DNA from: Alphaproteobacteria bacterium
GTDB lineage: Bacteria > Pseudomonadota > Alphaproteobacteria > Rs-D84
NCBI GenBank assembly: GCA_016285415.1
Contig: JAEEQU010000046.1
Location: 1-7,775 of the forward strand
Direction: 5' to 3'
Length of the DNA stretch: 7,775 bases
The notes under the pieces were generated by a model. That model ran no database searches and was not told the origin of the DNA. It saw only the letters and a program-made list of their open reading frames with translations. A program made the translations under genes and the position numbers. Positions 5,588 to 7,775 of this stretch are shown here, piece by piece. Numbering within the stretch: position 1 is the first letter of the stretch; each line of letters starts with the position of its first letter.

Positions 5588-6349
5588 ATGTTAAAATTGT
5601 TCAAAAAGAAATCTGCTGTATCCAACGAACCAACCAAGGTTCCAAATCACATCGCGTTTATATGCGACGGTAATCGCCGTTGGGCCGAAGCACGCGGTCT
5701 GCCGCCACTGATGGGACATCGCGCGGGAATCGCAAATTTTGAAAATCTGGTTGATTGGTTTATTGCACGTGGTGTTACGACGATAACCTTCTTTATTTTC
5801 TCAACAGAAAATTGGAATCGGTCCGATGAAGAAGTAAATTTCTTGATGGATTTGTTTTATTCAGAATTAAAGAAAAATTTGAAACACGCATTGGAAAAAA
5901 ATCTGCGCTATCGCGTTATCGGTTCACGCGACAGATTGCCAAAAAAATTGGCCGATATGTGCGATAAGTTAGAGGCAGAATCCGCAGAAAACACCGCGGG
6001 AACCGTTGTGTTTGCATTAAACTATGGTGGTCAAGACGAAATTATAAATGCCGTCAATGACGCCATCGCCGAAGGTAAACCAGTTACCCGCGAAACATTT
6101 GAAACCTTTTTGGACACTGGGGAATTATTGCCTGTGGATATGATGGTAAGAACAAGTAATGAATTTAGAATCTCTAATTTCTTGTTGTGGAAATTGGCGT
6201 ATGCCGAATTGCTGTTTGTCCCAGAACATTGGCCAGATTTGGTAAAATCAGAAAAGTTATGGCAATTTGTTTTGGACGAATATGCCAAACGTAATCGCCG
6301 TTTTGGTGGCGGGAAAAAAGCGAACTATTCAGGACGCAAAAGCAAATAG
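5588..6349 (+). CDS. uppS: Isoprenyl transferase, probable (di-trans,poly-cis)-undecaprenyl diphosphate synthase
   Basis: The enzyme adds isopentenyl units in cis to farnesyl diphosphate to make the C55 lipid carrier for peptidoglycan and surface glycans; it acts on the cytoplasmic membrane face. Length (253) matches E. coli UppS (253). Visible motifs are CDGNRRWA (26-33) with Mg2+-binding catalytic D27, GHRAG (43-47), FSTENWNRSDEEV (71-83), NYGGQDEI (145-152), and RTSNEFRISNFLLW (188-201) with diphosphate-binding R188, R194 and S196, then AYAELLF and WPDL. Several positions differ from the norm: the usual fourth motif residue G is R30, the SGE/GGE glycine is N191, and by ungapped alignment E. 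coli chain-length residues A69 and L137 are I70 and G138. The C-terminus is basic and Gly/Lys-rich. The ribosome site is weak (GGTGTAGA) and translation may depend on frr. cdsA follows after 8 bases. The family is certain; C55 as product is inferred. Confidence 0.5.
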   Translation: MLKLFKKKSAVSNEPTKVPNHIAFICDGNRRWAEARGLPPLMGHRAGIANFENLVDWFIARGVTTITFFIFSTENWNRSDEEVNFLMDLFYSELKKNLKHALEKNLRYRVIGSRDRLPKKLADMCDKLEAESAENTAGTVVFALNYGGQDEIINAVNDAIAEGKPVTRETFETFLDTGELLPVDMMVRTSNEFRISNFLLWKLAYAELLFVPEHWPDLVKSEKLWQFVLDEYAKRNRRFGGGKKANYSGRKSK

Positions 6350-6357
6350 GATGAACA

Positions 6358-7011
6358 ATGTCAGAAACAATGAATAGGGTATTGGTTGCCGCGGGATTGA
6401 TTCTTGGATTATTGGGCGCGATATGGCTGCAAAATCATGGTTTTCCGACCGCGATATATTGGATTGGGTTATTGGTTTGTGCCGGAATGATTTTTGAATT
6501 TTTGTATCGCCTGTGGTATGCACCACGCGATGTAATGTTTAACCAAAAAAATTTGTTATTGTTTCTGGGGTTCTTGGGATTGCTGATTTTGGATTTCATG
6601 TCCATTATGACGGTTGGTCGGCGCCCGATGGTTATGCTGATGATTCTTGTAATTGTATGTGCCGCCGATATTGGTGCGTGGCTGTTTGGGCGCATTTGCG
6701 GTGGTGATAAATTGTGGGAAAAGGTATCTGAACACAAAACATGGGCGGGTCAGATTGCCGGAATTATTTGCGGTGCGGCATGTGCAATTTTATATGGGCA
6801 TTTATTCCTTAACCCATTTACACCACAAATGGTTTGGGTTGGTATTGGAATTGCACTGTTATCACAATACGGCGATTTAACCGCAAGTTTTATTAAACGC
6901 AAAATGAAAATCAAAGATTTTAGTAATGTCCTTGGGAAACACGGTGGCATTATTGATCGTTTTGACGGTTGGATTTATGCGTTGCCTGTAATGTGGTACG
7001 TGTTAATGTAA
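6358..7011 (+). CDS. cdsA: Phosphatidate cytidylyltransferase (CDP-diacylglycerol synthase)
   Basis: This integral inner-membrane enzyme makes CDP-diacylglycerol from CTP and phosphatidate, the branch point for phosphatidylglycerol and phosphatidylethanolamine. Near the C-terminus it fits the family signature residue by residue: S177-x-x-K180-R181, K186-D187, then LGKHGG (192-197) and D200-R201-F-D203. The first half of the active site is also present: CAADIGAWLFG (101-111) with D104, and VSEHKTWAG (123-131), where most homologues read SPKKTWEG. YGDL (171-174) supplies another conserved acid. Hydrophobic segments fall at about 8-24, 31-50, 65-84, 90-110, 132-152, 159-170 and 205-216. At 217 residues it is well short of E. 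coli CdsA (285), mainly by missing N-terminal membrane helices. AGGA (6348-6351), overlapping the uppS stop, lies 6 bases before the ATG. rseP follows after 24 bases. Identification is secure; the shortness and substitutions are unusual. Confidence 0.5.
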   Translation: MSETMNRVLVAAGLILGLLGAIWLQNHGFPTAIYWIGLLVCAGMIFEFLYRLWYAPRDVMFNQKNLLLFLGFLGLLILDFMSIMTVGRRPMVMLMILVIVCAADIGAWLFGRICGGDKLWEKVSEHKTWAGQIAGIICGAACAILYGHLFLNPFTPQMVWVGIGIALLSQYGDLTASFIKRKMKIKDFSNVLGKHGGIIDRFDGWIYALPVMWYVLM

Positions 7012-7035
7012 TGGGGAAAAAGGGGGAAAGGAAAA

Positions 7036-7775
7036 ATGCATACTATAATGACCATTATCGCGTTATTGATTGTCCTTGGGGTTGTCGTGTTCATACACGA
7101 GCTGGGGCATTTTTTGGCGGCGCGATGGGCGGGTGTACGCGTTGATGCATTTTCTATTGGGTTTGGCCCCGCAATTATACAATGGCATGATAAACGCGGC
7201 ACAGTATGGAAAATTGCATGTTTGCCACTTGGTGGATATGTATCTATATATGGCCAAGAAGATATGTTTGACCGCAAAAAATACAATGCATTACCAAAAG
7301 AGAAAAAGGTTGGACATTATCTGTCTGCGCCGGCATGGAAACAATTTATCATAATCGGCGCTGGGGTATTTATGAATTTCATTTTGGCGTGGTCAATATA
7401 TTCTTCTATTTTCATGTTTAAACCGCGCACCGTTCAATTACCTGTTATCGGCCAGGTTATCCAAGACAGCGTTGCTTTTACGGCCGGCGTAAAACCAGGG
7501 GATACAATTGTTAAAATAAACGGTGGCACGATTACAAATTGGGGTGAATTAGTAATCGCCAAAGAACTGACCGGCGCACACGATGCCAATGTAGAGGTTT
7601 TACGTAATGATAAATTGGTTTCGGTAACAATTAAATCTGCGGAACGTTGGGGTTTGGTCGCCGATGGCAGCAAAACCGAATTACGCAAAAAGGGTTTCTT
7701 TGGCGCAATTTATGCCGGCGCACGTGAAACATATTACCAATCAAAAACTCTGTTGGTGATATTGAAACAAATTGT
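7036..7775 (+). CDS. rseP: RseP-type site-2 intramembrane zinc metalloprotease (partial, C-terminus beyond the window)
   Basis: The frame gives 246 codons and runs off the right edge. RseP homologues cut membrane-embedded regulators such as anti-sigma factors and remnant signal peptides. The first membrane segment (about 5-22) ends in H21-E22-L-G-H25, the zinc-binding HExxH with catalytic E22. FSIGFGPAI (39-47) and LPLGGYV follow, as in the family. The second membrane segment (about 103-127) contains GAGVFMNFILAW, where most homologues have AGPxxNFxLA. A single PDZ domain is visible from about 138 to 205, with AGVKPGD and IVKINGG. The second zinc-site motif (LDG region) and last helices would lie outside the window. 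The start is ATG 7036, with GGGGGA (7022-7027) 8 bases upstream; ATG 7048 (M5) is also possible. dxr, often between cdsA and rseP, is absent. Identification is secure. Confidence 0.5.
   Translation, partial: MHTIMTIIALLIVLGVVVFIHELGHFLAARWAGVRVDAFSIGFGPAIIQWHDKRGTVWKIACLPLGGYVSIYGQEDMFDRKKYNALPKEKKVGHYLSAPAWKQFIIIGAGVFMNFILAWSIYSSIFMFKPRTVQLPVIGQVIQDSVAFTAGVKPGDTIVKINGGTITNWGELVIAKELTGAHDANVEVLRNDKLVSVTIKSAERWGLVADGSKTELRKKGFFGAIYAGARETYYQSKTLLVILKQI

Overview
The window carries an ordinary chromosomal block of a Gram-negative bacterium next to two genes I cannot place in a known pathway. The gene order frr-uppS-cdsA-rseP, the RseP-type protease and the fairly AT-rich, alphaproteobacterial-looking proteins suggest an alphaproteobacterium, perhaps one of the reduced-genome host-associated lineages. 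That placement is inference from gene order and protein style; there is no rRNA here to test it.

Layout. Positions 1-2068 (minus strand) hold one long open frame that runs off the left edge: at least 689 codons of a helical protein with a hydrophobic central third and no family I recognise. A 92-base divergent intergenic region (2069-2160) with back-to-back promoter-like elements separates it from a plus-strand CaCA-family Na+/Ca2+ antiporter (2161-3084). Next comes a secreted protein (3168-4157, TTG start) with a signal peptide, a short fibre-like stalk and a C-terminal LamG/concanavalin-like module. It converges, with a 4-base gap, on a minus-strand histidine phosphatase (4162-4773). Upstream of the phosphatase are a terminator and a tRNA-Ala(GGC), both minus strand.

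From 5000 to the right edge is a tight plus-strand operon: frr (ribosome recycling), uppS (undecaprenyl diphosphate synthase), cdsA (CDP-diacylglycerol synthase) and the first part of rseP (site-2 protease). It links translation termination, the lipid carrier for wall and polysaccharide synthesis, phospholipid synthesis and the envelope stress response. Two common neighbours are missing: pyrH is not immediately upstream of frr (the tRNA is there), and dxr is not between cdsA and rseP (the gap is 24 bases).

The tRNA and frr promoters appear to overlap head to head. The antiporter and phosphatase genes lack a Shine-Dalgarno sequence, and each has a -10-like hexamer ending exactly 7 bases before an ATG, which suggests leaderless mRNAs. 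UppS carries unusual residues at positions that set product length in the E. coli enzyme. I see no mobile element, CRISPR array or defence system. No gene-free stretch exceeds 300 bases.
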